DNA of 64,000 bases from Phycisphaerales bacterium. GTDB lineage: Bacteria; Planctomycetota; Phycisphaerae; Phycisphaerales; UBA1924. Both the position numbers and the translations under genes were made by a program. This document shows, one piece after another, positions 32,935-42,455 of the stretch (positions within the stretch are counted from its first letter, which is position 1; every line of letters begins with the position of its first letter). The stretch covers positions 430,258-494,257 of the forward strand of contig JAJDDO010000026.1 in NCBI GenBank assembly GCA_029260265.1. Direction: 5' to 3'. The notes under the pieces were generated by a model, which did not search any database, was not told the DNA's origin, and saw only the letters and a program-made list of their open reading frames with translations.

Positions 32935-34494
32935 TTAGCTGGTTTCCGCAATCGACTCGGCTTCGAGCATACTCTGTGTCTCTTCGCCTTGGATATAGGT
33001 TTCGCCTTTGTAGAACTGAGACCAGATAATATAGACAACGGTAATCGCCATCATCGCTCCAGCAAAGAACCAGTAGTACATCGCTCCGTCAAGTGGTGAA
33101 GAGCCAGTTTTTTCGATCTGCGCTTCAATGTACATATTGACACCCATCGCGAGGTAGTTTCCCATTGCGACACCAAGAAAGAATACGCCCATGACAAAGC
33201 TTTTCATTTTCTTAGGGCTCTGCGTGTAAGCAAACTCAAGGCAGACGATCGATACCATTATCTCACCGCAGGTCATGATAAGATAGGCGAGAAACTGCCA
33301 TCCGATGCTCGGCATTGAAGACATGTATTGATTCAGCTGATCCTGTGTCCATCCAATGTCCCGAGCCTTCTGGACAATATCTCCAAGCGATGTAGGCATT
33401 TCGCCGGTTTGATTCATGCCTGCCCAGAGGGCGCTGCTGACCTCTGGGGCCTTGGCATCTGCCCATGTTTCGATCATGGCGGACAATGCGAACGCACCGG
33501 CAGTAAACACGAAACCGATTCCAATTTTTCGGAGTGGGGTTAGTTTAAAGACCTTTCCCACGGTTGGATAGACAAGGTAGGTGAAGATTGGGATTCCAGT
33601 CAAAATCAAGATTGGATTCACAAACTGGATCTGAGATTCCAGCCAGTTGATGCCAAAGAGATTGCGATCGAGTTTCTCTGCTTGAAGCACCCAAGCCGAA
33701 CCGGTCTGGTCGAAGATTGCCCAGAACATCATCACAAAGATAAGGAACAATGGTGCCAGCCATTTCAGTGCTTGAATGCCTTCGGGTGAAAAGGTCTCAG
33801 CCTTCCACTGGGTCCATCCAGCGGGAGGCACATGAACAAATCGTGTCCGCCCCATCCAGAACAGGAGTGTTGCGACGGCCATGAGCACTCCTGGGAGCCC
33901 GAAGGCAAGCCATGGGCCCACCTTGGCAAGAAGGATTGGGGTGAGGATCATTGAAGAAGCAGCCCCAAGATTAATCGCAAAGTAAAACCAGTTGAAAATC
34001 ATCGTAAGCATGTGCTTATTGCCCGTGCCAAACTGGTCACCGACATGTGCAGAGACACAGGGCTTGATAGCGCCCGCGCCGACAGCAATAAACAGCATAC
34101 CAATGATCAGCCATGTCTTCATAGGCATACCAATCTGGGGCGCCACATCCATCATGGCAAGGCACCCATGGCCGAGGCAGTACATCAAACTAATCCAGAG
34201 AATGGTTCGATATTTGCCAAGCACTACATCTGCAAGAATCGCTCCGAAGATCGGAAAGGTGTATGTCAATGCAGTAAACAAATGATACCATTTTTTGGCT
34301 TCGGCATCGTTCATGTATGCCGCCTCGCCCGCCGCATTCAGCATGTGTTGGGTCATAAAAACGGTGAGGATACCTTTCATCCCATAGAAACTAAATCGCT
34401 CGGCGACCTCGTTCCCGATGATGAAGGGCACGCCGCCGGGGAACTTGGTTTGCTTTGGGTCTGGGGCGGTTAGGTATGGTTTTTCTTTGCTCAT
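32935..34494 (-). CDS. POT/PTR-family peptide transporter
   Basis: 519 aa, about 12-14 TM segments. The N-terminal NEVAERFSFYGMKGILTVFM is the ExxERFxYYG proton-coupling motif of proton-dependent oligopeptide transporters, with GKYRTILWISLMYCLGHGCL and GAGAIKPCVSAHVGDQF. It imports di/tripeptides or related solutes with protons, which fits the several secreted proteases encoded nearby. Has its own minus-strand terminator. Divergent from the BtpA gene. Confidence 0.93.
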   Translation of the reverse strand: MSKEKPYLTAPDPKQTKFPGGVPFIIGNEVAERFSFYGMKGILTVFMTQHMLNAAGEAAYMNDAEAKKWYHLFTALTYTFPIFGAILADVVLGKYRTILWISLMYCLGHGCLAMMDVAPQIGMPMKTWLIIGMLFIAVGAGAIKPCVSAHVGDQFGTGNKHMLTMIFNWFYFAINLGAASSMILTPILLAKVGPWLAFGLPGVLMAVATLLFWMGRTRFVHVPPAGWTQWKAETFSPEGIQALKWLAPLFLIFVMMFWAIFDQTGSAWVLQAEKLDRNLFGINWLESQIQFVNPILILTGIPIFTYLVYPTVGKVFKLTPLRKIGIGFVFTAGAFALSAMIETWADAKAPEVSSALWAGMNQTGEMPTSLGDIVQKARDIGWTQDQLNQYMSSMPSIGWQFLAYLIMTCGEIMVSIVCLEFAYTQSPKKMKSFVMGVFFLGVAMGNYLAMGVNMYIEAQIEKTGSSPLDGAMYYWFFAGAMMAITVVYIIWSQFYKGETYIQGEETQSMLEAESIAETS

Positions 34495-34635
34495 ATGGAT
34501 CCTTCATCAAGTCGTGTCGGCGTGGTTTGATCGCACTACGATAGGGACACACAAGTTACGCGACTTGTTGACCCGACACAAGCCCACTTGGGCTCAATTC
34601 GTTCCTCACTGCCAAATCAGACACGGATATCCGCC

Positions 34636-35445
34636 ATGCTCATGCCATTTGACCTCATGCCACGCTCGGACAAGAAACTCGTCGGCATGGTTCATGTCGG
34701 GGCCACGCCCTCGGCACCCAACAATACCCGATCTGTTCACGAGCTCGTCCTTCAAGCAACTGTTGAGGCCAAACTGCTCCAGCAGAGCGGATTCGATGCG
34801 GTCATTATCGAGAACATGCACGATATCCCGTATGTTCACGGCGACGATCTCTCCCCGGATGTCACCGCCACCATGACGGCGGTCGCGTGCTCAGTCGCCG
34901 ATGCGTTGTCCATACCGTTCGGCATTCAGATTCTATCGGGCGGCAATACCCGAGCATTGGCGGCGGCCCATGCGAGTGGTGGGGCGTTCATCCGATGCGA
35001 GAACTTTGTGTTCGCTCATGTTGCCGACGAGGGCCTACTCAACAAAGCCGAAGCCGGCGCATTGCTCAGGTACCGCAGAGCGATCGGCGCGGATTCGGTA
35101 AAGGTTTTCTGCGACATCAAGAAAAAGCATGCATCCCATGCGATCACAGAAGATCTCTCCGTCAAGGACTTTGCAGAGGGCGCGAAGTTCTTTGGAGCCG
35201 ACGGGCTGATCATCACCGGTTCGTCAACCGGGAAGCAGACGGCGATCGAGGATGTACGCCAAGCCCGCGAAGCGGTGGATCTACCCATCTTGGTTGGTTC
35301 TGGCGTGACCCCGGAGAACGCTTCGGGCTTGCTCGAGTTTGCTGATGCGCTGATTGTTGGTTCATGGATCAAGCTGGATGGGGACTGGACCAATGCGGTC
35401 GACGAATCGCGAGCAGAGCAGATGGTCCGGGCGGTACATGGGTGA
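34636..35445 (+). CDS. BtpA/SgcQ family protein
   Basis: 269 aa from ATG 34636 (ATG 34642 also possible). KKLVGMVHVGATPSAPNNTR, AVIIENMHDIPYVHG, GIQILSGGNTRALAAAHASG, FCDIKKKHASHAITEDLSVK and DALIVGSWIKLDGDW mark the TIM-barrel BtpA/SgcQ family. BtpA was described in cyanobacterial photosystem I biogenesis; homologues in non-phototrophs are of unknown function, probably enzymes. Overlaps the hrpA start by 8 nt. Confidence 0.9.
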   Translation: MLMPFDLMPRSDKKLVGMVHVGATPSAPNNTRSVHELVLQATVEAKLLQQSGFDAVIIENMHDIPYVHGDDLSPDVTATMTAVACSVADALSIPFGIQILSGGNTRALAAAHASGGAFIRCENFVFAHVADEGLLNKAEAGALLRYRRAIGADSVKVFCDIKKKHASHAITEDLSVKDFAEGAKFFGADGLIITGSSTGKQTAIEDVRQAREAVDLPILVGSGVTPENASGLLEFADALIVGSWIKLDGDWTNAVDESRAEQMVRAVHG

Positions 35446-38400
35446 GTTTGCGCGAGAGTCTGATGCATTGCTCAAGGCGTGCCCAAAGTCGGTGCGTGGG
35501 TTATTTATTGCGAGATTGCGTGGGCTCAAAAAATCCAGCAAGTCGGAACCTGAAAAGAGCAGAGTCGAATCAAGGATTCAAGCCGAACTCCGCTCTGCGA
35601 TCGAATCACATAACGAGCGTGTAGCATCGGTTCCAAAGATCGCGTACCCGATGGACCTCCCCGTATCGGCTAAGCGGGAAGAGATCATGGCTGCGATTGA
35701 TGAGCATCAGGTGGTCATCATCTGCGGGCAGACGGGATCTGGGAAGACCACGCAGATTCCAAAGATGTGCTTAGAGCTCGGGAGGGGTGTAGATGGGCTG
35801 ATCGGGCACACCCAGCCACGGCGTATCGCAGCGCGAACCGTGGCATCGCGGATTGCTGAGGAACTCGATGTCGTTGTAGGTCAACAGGTTGGCTATAAGG
35901 TCCGCTTTGGTGATGGCACGAGTGACAAGACGCTCATCAAAGTGATGACCGACGGGATTCTTCTTGCCGAGACCCGTTCCGATCGCAAGCTGCATGGTTA
36001 CGACACGATCATCATCGATGAAGCGCATGAGCGATCATTGAATATTGACTTTCTGCTGGGATACATGCATACGCTCTTGCCCAAGCGGAAGGATCTCAAG
36101 CTGATTATCACTTCGGCGACGATAGATGCCGAGCGATTCGCAGATCATTTCGCGACCTCCGCAGCCCCTGCTCCGATTATCGAAGTTTCTGGTCGAACCT
36201 ACCCGGTGGAAACACGATACGAGCCCGAGATGGTGCTCAGCGGGATGGGCATTGATGAAGCCGCGGCTGCCGCGTCGACACATCTCATCAACGAAGGGCA
36301 TGGCGATGTGCTGGTCTTCATGCCCGGCGAAAGAGAGATCCGCATGACTGCACATGCGCTCCGGAAACAAAGCACGCTACCGGAACGCGTTGAAATTTTG
36401 CCGCTCTATGCGCGATTATCTGCAGCAGATCAACAGCGTGTATTCAGACCAAAGGGCGCTCCACGGATCGTGATCGCGACCAATGTCGCCGAGACTTCGC
36501 TGACGGTCCCGGGAATTCGATCAGTCGTCGATCCGGGAGTTGCGAGGCTCAAACGGTACAACGCGCGTACGAAGATTCAGGGATTGCTCATCGAACCAGT
36601 CTCGCAAGCATCTGCCAATCAGCGGGCCGGGCGATGTGGACGCGTTGCGCCGGGGGTTTGCATCCGCTTGTACGAGCAAACAGACCTTGAGTCTCGCGAC
36701 GAGTTCACCCAGCCCGAGATTCAGCGGACGAACCTGGCGAGTGTCATCTTGCAGATGTCAGATTTGCAACTTGGGCAACCGCATGAGTTCCCGTTTATAG
36801 ATCGTCCAGAGCGTCGACAATGGCGTGACGGGCACGACACGCTGCACGAGCTTGGTGCGATTGATGAGCAGGACTGTCTCACAAAGATTGGACGGGTCAT
36901 GGCCAAGCTCCCGGTCGATCCCAGGGTTGCTCGAATGGTGATTGCTGGGCACGAGGAACATTGTCTGCACGAGGTGCTCATCATTGCGGCGGCACTTTCT
37001 TCGCAAGATCCGCGCGTGCGACCCCATGACAAGCGGGATGCGGCCGATCAAGCCCACACGCAGTTCCGTGTAGAGGGTTCTGATTTCTTGTCCTATTTGC
37101 AACTCTGGGACTGGTACCATGAACAGTGGAAGGATCTTTCGCGGAGAAAGCTCGCCAAGGCGTGCGAGAAAAACTACTTGGCGGTGCGGCGGATTGACGA
37201 ATGGCGAGAAGTCTATAGGCAGCTCCGCTCAATGAGCATTGAGCTCAAGTTCGACCCGGACAAAAAATCGACTGATCCTGACGCCATCCATCGAGCTTTG
37301 CTGACGGGGCTGCTGGCCAATATCGGATCGAAGGGCGAGCGGTTTGAGTACACGGGCACACGATCGACAAACTTCTCGATAAATCCGGGGTCATCCGTTT
37401 TCAAAGCCAAGCCAAGATGGGTGATGAGTGCGGAAATTGTGCGCACATCAAAGGTGTATGCCCGCACACTCGCCAAGATTGAGCCAAAATGGATCGAGGA
37501 CGCAGCGGCACACCTGATCAAGCGGACGCATTCGGGTGCTCGTTGGGATGAACAGTCCGGGCGTGTGCTCGCCGATGAAAAGGTGATGCTTTTCGGGCTC
37601 GATATTGTGCCGAAGCGAACAGTTCACTACGGGCCGGTGGACCCGGTTGAGACCAGATCTCTTTTCATCCACCATGCCCTGCTCGAGGGTGAGTTTGCGA
37701 CCAAAAGCAAGGCGATCAAAGAGAACAGAGAGCTGCTCCATTCGGCGAGAACACTCGAATCCAAGGCGAGGCGAGGCGATTTGGTTGCTGATACGCAAGC
37801 GATGCACGCGTTCTATGAATCGAGACTGCCGAGCGATGTGTACTCTGGGCAATCGTTCGATCGCTGGGCAGCCAAGATGGAAGCCTTGGATCCGAGTCTT
37901 TTGCGGATGCAGCCGGAGGATTTGTTCGAACAGAATGCATCGGAAGTTACCGAGCAATCACATCCGGATCGGGTTCGAATCGATTCGCACCAAGCGAGTG
38001 TCTCATACTCATACGAACCAGGCGAGACCCATGACGGGGCGACCGTGCGGGTCGGAATCTCTCAGCTTCATCAGCTTACCCAAGAAAAGATGGAATGGGC
38101 TATCCCAGGATTTTTCCCGACTCGCATCGAAGAACTCATCCGGACTTTGCCAAAGCATCTTCGCCGCCAGTTCGATGCCCATGCAATTGGCAAAGAGATG
38201 GCTTCCCAACTCAAGCAGGGCGAGGGGACGCTTGAGAGTCAGCTCGCCTCGTTGCTTACGATCAAAACCGGTGCTCCAATCCGGGCAGATGATTTTCGAC
38301 CATCGAACCTACCTGAGTTTGTTTATCCACGCATCGAAGTCATCGACGAAAAAGGAAAAACACTCGGGGAGGGACGCAAGTTGCGATTATTGCAGAGCGA

Positions 38401-39325
38401 GTTCCGCAAGGAAGCGTCGGAATCCGTCAAGAAGGCAGCTCGCAATATCGAACGCACCGGGATTACCAACTGGGACTTTGGCGCGTTGAAAGAATCCCAG
38501 AGTGTGAACACACGATCGAAGAACTCCATGACGGTGTTCCCCGCGCTCATGATTGATGGGAAGGCGGTCAAGCTCCACGCCTGTTCCACCAAGCATGAAG
38601 CAATGAAGCAAACAGGCGCAGCGATTGGGCTGTTGTATGGGCTCTCTATCAAATCTGAGGTCAGGGTGCGAATCGCTTCCTTGCCCGGCTACGCTCAACT
38701 CGCGATGCTTGGTGCTGCAAGCAATGTACCAGTGGGAATAGAAACCCTCGTACTTTCACGCGCCGGATTTGAGCTCTGTGTGGAGGGGCAGCCCGACATT
38801 CGTACAGAAGAGGTGTTTGAATCTCGGCTGCCCAGAGCATGGGATCAGGGGCTATCCGTGTGCCAGAGCACGATGTCGAATCTGTCCAAAGTTTTTGATG
38901 GCATTGTTCGCATCCAAGGCCGGCTCGAGCGTGGATTGCCTCAATCGATGGCTCATGTACACACTGAGATAGAGCAGCAGCTCAGGCTGCTCACCGCGGA
39001 TGGATACCTACTTGAGACGCCTTCCGTGTGGCTCTGGAGCTACCCACGGTATCTGCGGGCTGTTGAGATTCGGCTTGATCGGATAAGAAAATCAGGCATC
39101 AATCGTGATCGTGAGTTGTCCAACGCGATCAAGCCTTGGGCTCAATGCCTGCGTGAGTTGTACGCCCAGGATGCCCATCATGGACCGGTCGCCGATCGGT
39201 TCGAGACTCTGCGATGGATGATTGAAGAGTACCGCGTCGCCACCTTCGCCCAAGAGTTAAAGACCGTGGTCCCCGTGAGCGACAAGCGGCTGCGTGCTCA
39301 GCTTGATACAATTATCCACGGATAA
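35438..39325 (+). CDS. hrpA: ATP-dependent RNA helicase HrpA, DEAH box
   Basis: 1295 aa, comparable to E. coli HrpA. Walker A GQTGSGKTT is at residues 97-105, DEAH at 194-197 (TIIIDEAHERSLNIDFLLGY), SAT in LIITSATIDAERF, and motif VI NQRAGRCGRVAPGVCIRLYE. After the helicase-associated and OB regions (KEMASQLKQGEGTLESQLAS) comes the long DUF3418-like C-terminal part. Roles in mRNA/ribosome rescue are known for E. coli. The chosen ATG overlaps btpA by 8 nt; upstream in-frame codons are inside btpA. Confidence 0.95.
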   Translation: MGEFARESDALLKACPKSVRGLFIARLRGLKKSSKSEPEKSRVESRIQAELRSAIESHNERVASVPKIAYPMDLPVSAKREEIMAAIDEHQVVIICGQTGSGKTTQIPKMCLELGRGVDGLIGHTQPRRIAARTVASRIAEELDVVVGQQVGYKVRFGDGTSDKTLIKVMTDGILLAETRSDRKLHGYDTIIIDEAHERSLNIDFLLGYMHTLLPKRKDLKLIITSATIDAERFADHFATSAAPAPIIEVSGRTYPVETRYEPEMVLSGMGIDEAAAAASTHLINEGHGDVLVFMPGEREIRMTAHALRKQSTLPERVEILPLYARLSAADQQRVFRPKGAPRIVIATNVAETSLTVPGIRSVVDPGVARLKRYNARTKIQGLLIEPVSQASANQRAGRCGRVAPGVCIRLYEQTDLESRDEFTQPEIQRTNLASVILQMSDLQLGQPHEFPFIDRPERRQWRDGHDTLHELGAIDEQDCLTKIGRVMAKLPVDPRVARMVIAGHEEHCLHEVLIIAAALSSQDPRVRPHDKRDAADQAHTQFRVEGSDFLSYLQLWDWYHEQWKDLSRRKLAKACEKNYLAVRRIDEWREVYRQLRSMSIELKFDPDKKSTDPDAIHRALLTGLLANIGSKGERFEYTGTRSTNFSINPGSSVFKAKPRWVMSAEIVRTSKVYARTLAKIEPKWIEDAAAHLIKRTHSGARWDEQSGRVLADEKVMLFGLDIVPKRTVHYGPVDPVETRSLFIHHALLEGEFATKSKAIKENRELLHSARTLESKARRGDLVADTQAMHAFYESRLPSDVYSGQSFDRWAAKMEALDPSLLRMQPEDLFEQNASEVTEQSHPDRVRIDSHQASVSYSYEPGETHDGATVRVGISQLHQLTQEKMEWAIPGFFPTRIEELIRTLPKHLRRQFDAHAIGKEMASQLKQGEGTLESQLASLLTIKTGAPIRADDFRPSNLPEFVYPRIEVIDEKGKTLGEGRKLRLLQSEFRKEASESVKKAARNIERTGITNWDFGALKESQSVNTRSKNSMTVFPALMIDGKAVKLHACSTKHEAMKQTGAAIGLLYGLSIKSEVRVRIASLPGYAQLAMLGAASNVPVGIETLVLSRAGFELCVEGQPDIRTEEVFESRLPRAWDQGLSVCQSTMSNLSKVFDGIVRIQGRLERGLPQSMAHVHTEIEQQLRLLTADGYLLETPSVWLWSYPRYLRAVEIRLDRIRKSGINRDRELSNAIKPWAQCLRELYAQDAHHGPVADRFETLRWMIEEYRVATFAQELKTVVPVSDKRLRAQLDTIIHG

Positions 39326-39364
39326 AAAAGGGCGGGCACAGATCACAATGATGCTGTACCCGCC
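39324..39364 (-). terminator. Terminator of the peroxiredoxin-like gene
   Basis: Imperfect 11-bp stem GGCGGGCACAG / CTGTACCCGCC (39331-39341, 39354-39364) followed, on the minus strand, by a run of six T (A-run 39324-39329). It overlaps the hrpA stop codon. Confidence 0.82.
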
Positions 39365-39396
39365 GAAGAGGGGGGCAAGTTGGATAGATTTTGTGG

Positions 39397-40092
39397 TCAG
39401 TCTTCGTGCTTGAGTTCTTTGAGCACGCTGAGGACCTTGTCGTAGTCTGCTCGCTTTGAGTAATCGATATCATCGAACGCGTAGCGGATGGTGTGATCTG
39501 TATCAATGACATAGGTCGCGGGGATTGGAAGCTCCCACGAATCGGTGCCATTGCTTTCTGGGACATCAAGCTTGTATTTCTTGTATGTCTCGATCATCTC
39601 ATCGGACATCACGAACAACAGCCCGAGGCGGCGAGCAACGACATTGTCGTGATCCGTAGCAAGCGTGAATCCGATATCGAGCTTCTCTTCGAGCTTGATG
39701 GTTTCTGAGGGCTCTTCGGGTGAGATCGCGAGGACGGATGCGCCAAGCGATTCAATTTTCTTGAGGCGTGTTTCGATTGATCTCAACTCACCTCGACAGT
39801 ACGGGCACCATGAGCCGCGGAAAAAGGTGACGATCACAGGACCGTCGGCGAGCATGGCGTCGAGTGAAACTTCCGTCTCCTCGCCATCTCGTGTCAGCCC
39901 AGGCAGGGTAAAGTTGGGAAGCTTCTCGCCAACCTTGTATGGAGCCTCGCGGGTTTCAGGAGACGGATCCCGAATCGGCTGGGTCTCGATTTCAGCATTG
40001 TCCTTAGAGGATATTGGCATAGCCATCGCGGCTGTGCCCATGAGGGAACCTGCTGCAGTTGCGATAGCGAGTTGTTTGAGATTTCTACCCAT
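39397..40092 (-). CDS. Peroxiredoxin-like (AhpC/TSA) exported protein
   Basis: 231 aa from ATG 40092 (a GTG six codons upstream is also in frame). The N-terminus MGRNLKQLAIATAAGSLMGT AAMAMP looks like a signal peptide. The thioredoxin-fold domain has PVIVTFFRGSWCPYCRGELR, where WCPYC holds the peroxidatic Cys plus a CxxC partner, then SLGASVLAISPEEPSETIKL and PATYVIDTDHTIRYAF. It would reduce peroxides outside the cytoplasm or act as a thiol reductase. Own terminator, so monocistronic at its 3' end. Confidence 0.88.
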   Translation of the reverse strand: MGRNLKQLAIATAAGSLMGTAAMAMPISSKDNAEIETQPIRDPSPETREAPYKVGEKLPNFTLPGLTRDGEETEVSLDAMLADGPVIVTFFRGSWCPYCRGELRSIETRLKKIESLGASVLAISPEEPSETIKLEEKLDIGFTLATDHDNVVARRLGLLFVMSDEMIETYKKYKLDVPESNGTDSWELPIPATYVIDTDHTIRYAFDDIDYSKRADYDKVLSVLKELKHED

Positions 40093-40160
40093 GTAGAGAG
40101 AAACCCGCACGGGGTGAAACTATTCCGTGCAGGTCAGAAAACTTCTGGAGAAAGGTCAAA

Positions 40161-40991
40161 TTATTTTCTTGGCCCGCGGCCGCCAGTTTGCTCACCAGGG
40201 AGAACACCGTTGTTTTCGCCAGATTGTGTAGTGATCGGAATCGACTGCGTGGTGAGCGAACTCATCCCTTTTCGGCCTCCGGTTTGTTCACCGGCTTGCG
40301 TCGGGGTGGCATTGACGGAGATCACAAGCCCAAGGATCGCGATGAAACCAAGAAGAGGGAGCTTTGAAGCCTCGCTCAGGATCTCGATGGCACGCTTTCT
40401 CGCGCGCGACCTCATCTGCTGGATGGTGTTTTCCTTTACCACACCGGCGAGGGTTTGGGATATTGCCCGCTCATCTTTGCGCCGGGTCGCCCCGATGACC
40501 ATGGCTACTCGATGACGGTCTTCTTTATGGATGTACGACGCGGCAAGTTTTTGCTTGTCGTTGTCACTCATAGATTTACGCAATGATCCGAGGGCAGCGT
40601 CAAGTTCTTCTCGGCGTTCGATCTTTGAATCTGTTGAGGAAACCATCGAGAGCCGTTCTGCCCGCGACATTCCGCCGAGGAACTCTGCGCGTTGATTCAC
40701 CCGGCGGAAATGCTGACGGCAGAGGGCGAGGTACGACCATCGTGCGAGGGTAGAGCGATGATCAAGCAGCCTCTGGATTGCTTGCGCGGGTGATGGATTG
40801 TCATGGAAGGTGGGGTAGGAGTTGTTTTGGAGCATCCGCCATACGCGTGTGTCGATCCAGGCGACCATATCGTCAATATCCATCGAGGAATCTGTTCGCT
40901 TGCGAGATGTTGATCGGCAGGCCCGCTCGATTGGTGCACGGACGCTCTGTTCGTACAGCATCCAGAATGTATCATGCTCGGTGGGTTTCAT
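40161..40991 (-). CDS. Uncharacterised protein with C-terminal TM and repeated GEQTGGR tail
   Basis: 276 aa. The N-terminal part is helical and basic with Trp-rich motifs (AWIDTRVWRMLQNNSYPTFH, RWSYLALCRQHFRRVNQRAE), and the segment from 135 to 200 looks sigma-factor-like in composition (ISQTLAGVVKENTIQQMRSR) but no certain match. One TM lies near residues 212-232 (LPLLGFIAILGLVISVNATP). The tail has GEQTGGRKG and GEQTGGRGPRK 29 residues apart. ATGA overlap with the upstream TPR gene. A membrane-bound regulatory protein is a guess. Confidence 0.7.
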   Translation of the reverse strand: MKPTEHDTFWMLYEQSVRAPIERACRSTSRKRTDSSMDIDDMVAWIDTRVWRMLQNNSYPTFHDNPSPAQAIQRLLDHRSTLARWSYLALCRQHFRRVNQRAEFLGGMSRAERLSMVSSTDSKIERREELDAALGSLRKSMSDNDKQKLAASYIHKEDRHRVAMVIGATRRKDERAISQTLAGVVKENTIQQMRSRARKRAIEILSEASKLPLLGFIAILGLVISVNATPTQAGEQTGGRKGMSSLTTQSIPITTQSGENNGVLPGEQTGGRGPRK

Positions 40992-41644
40992 GAGTGGCCC
41001 CCGATCGATGCTTTGAGCGATTCCCAGCGTCGAAACAACTCGCCGAGTGCGGGGATTTCTGCGGCTACCGACTTTGTCCGTGAATCACATTCGAGGTAAG
41101 CTGCGAGTTCTGCACCCGGAGAGAGAAGCCCTGGTGAAGAAAGCAGCGATTCACAGATGGTGTTGGCCTGTTCGATCATCCCGGCGGCGTGCAATGCCAA
41201 GGCACCCGTGATGAGGACAGGAACCGAATCAGGGTTGGCTTGGTAGGCGTCAAGGAAAAACTGGACCGCCCGGTCTGGCTCTCCGAGGCGCAGGCATCGA
41301 TCGCTGAGATTTCCAAGCGAGATTTCAAGCCTGCGTGGAGAGTCTGCGTATTTGAGTGCTGCGAGTTCGGCCTTGATGGCTTGGTCGACAAGCCCCATGG
41401 CGCTGAGTGCCAAGGCTCGCTGATTTGGGCGAGCCCACGCGGGGTTTGGATGGTCTTCGCCATCTGTTGCATCGTACTGATCAAGCAAATCCCAGATCTG
41501 GGCGGTTGTGGAATGGATCGTAGCGCGGTCGTCATTCTCGCGTGCTTCATGAAGCGTGTTGCACGCGTCCATGATTGCGGATTCGATCGCAGAGAGTTCC
41601 GAAGGCTTGGATGAGGTGATGATGGTGGTGTGCCGATCTTTCAT
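40988..41644 (-). CDS. TPR-repeat protein
   Basis: 218 aa, no signal peptide. Helix-turn-helix pairs such as ALALSAMGLVDQAIKAELAA, LSDRCLRLGEPDRAVQFFLD and PVLITGALALHAAGMIEQAN are TPR-type repeats (about three). Likely a cytoplasmic scaffold acting with the coupled downstream membrane protein (4-nt overlap). Nothing further known. Confidence 0.78.
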   Translation of the reverse strand: MKDRHTTIITSSKPSELSAIESAIMDACNTLHEARENDDRATIHSTTAQIWDLLDQYDATDGEDHPNPAWARPNQRALALSAMGLVDQAIKAELAALKYADSPRRLEISLGNLSDRCLRLGEPDRAVQFFLDAYQANPDSVPVLITGALALHAAGMIEQANTICESLLSSPGLLSPGAELAAYLECDSRTKSVAAEIPALGELFRRWESLKASIGGHS

Positions 41645-41773
41645 TTGGGTAGTCCTTCCCGATGGGACAAGTGTCTATTCGCACGCTCCCATCATTAGTT
41701 CAACCGATCTAGAGAGTATTTACTGACACAAAACGAGAAATTGCGTCAAGAAAGTGCTGAATAGTGCAAATTA

Positions 41774-41790
41774 ATGCCATAAAGCGGCAT
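41774..41790. promoter_or_regulatory. Inverted repeat in the intergenic region upstream of a secreted protein gene
   Basis: ATGCC / GGCAT (41774-41778, 41786-41790) with a 7-nt A-rich loop lies in the AT-rich stretch between the divergent TPR and secreted-protein genes. It could be an operator. A second one, GTGGAA/TTCCAC (41854-41868), precedes the ribosome site. Weak evidence. Confidence 0.25.
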
Positions 41791-41892
41791 CTGAGCGTCT
41801 GAATAAGTCAGTGAAGACAAACATTTTGGTGTTTAACTTTCAGCAGGCAAAGGGTGGAATGGTTCCACTCAGCTAAGAAAAGGAGAACTGAA

Positions 41893-42324
41893 ATGAAACT
41901 CACTATGCTCAAGATTGCGATCGCAGCCACCTTCATCGGGATGGGAGCTCTCCCGGCCCAAGCGGCGGCACCAGCACGAGGCGGGTACAGCAACGATGGG
42001 TACCACCAACGCACGATATACGCCGGTACCATCACGATCGATGGATGCACCACCCGAATCCGGAAAAATGGCCATATCGGATCGCAGATCGCGAGGGCAT
42101 TTCGGAATGCGGGCTATTCCGCGCATACGAACAACGGGCGGGTGAGCGTGGACTTCTGCGGATTCCCCCGCCCCCGAGTCCGGTGGCACGCTGATTCATA
42201 CTCATTGGGTATGCGTTGGGAATACGATTCTGTACGGCTGACCCCCAGATACCGTTCAGTCAGCCCGCGTAGATCGCGCCACTATCGCCCGCAGCGTTCC
42301 CGTCGATGGGGATCGTGCCGGTAA
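41893..42324 (+). CDS. Small secreted Arg-rich protein, unknown
   Basis: 143 aa; ATG 41893 has AGGAG about 8 nt upstream. Signal peptide MKLTMLKIAIAATFIGMGAL ending at AQAA. Mature part: a compact segment GTITIDGCTTRIRKNGHIGS followed by IARAFRNAGYSAHTNNGRVS and DFCGFPRP (two Cys that may pair), then an Arg/Ser/Tyr-rich tail. No family recognised. Monocistronic, with its own terminator and an AT-rich upstream region. Confidence 0.72.
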   Translation: MKLTMLKIAIAATFIGMGALPAQAAAPARGGYSNDGYHQRTIYAGTITIDGCTTRIRKNGHIGSQIARAFRNAGYSAHTNNGRVSVDFCGFPRPRVRWHADSYSLGMRWEYDSVRLTPRYRSVSPRRSRHYRPQRSRRWGSCR

Positions 42325-42355
42325 ACCTACCGACTGGTGAACGGAGTAAGACTGT

Positions 42356-42391
42356 GCCCGCCTTTGCATTTCAAGGGCGGGCATTTCTCTT
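42356..42391 (+). terminator. Terminator of the small secreted protein gene
   Basis: GCCCGCCTT paired with AAGGGCGGGC (one bulged G) around a 7-nt loop, followed by TTTCTCTT. Confidence 0.75.
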
Positions 42392-42455
42392 GATGCTTAC
42401 GAGGGGACATCGGGCTGTGGGGTGGTATCATTTGAGCAACTTGAGGAGAATGCAA

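Noticed and set aside
40161..40320. CRISPR-like repeats suggested by the duplicated GEQTGGR coding segment
   Set aside because: Only two copies, within one reading frame, no regular spacers.
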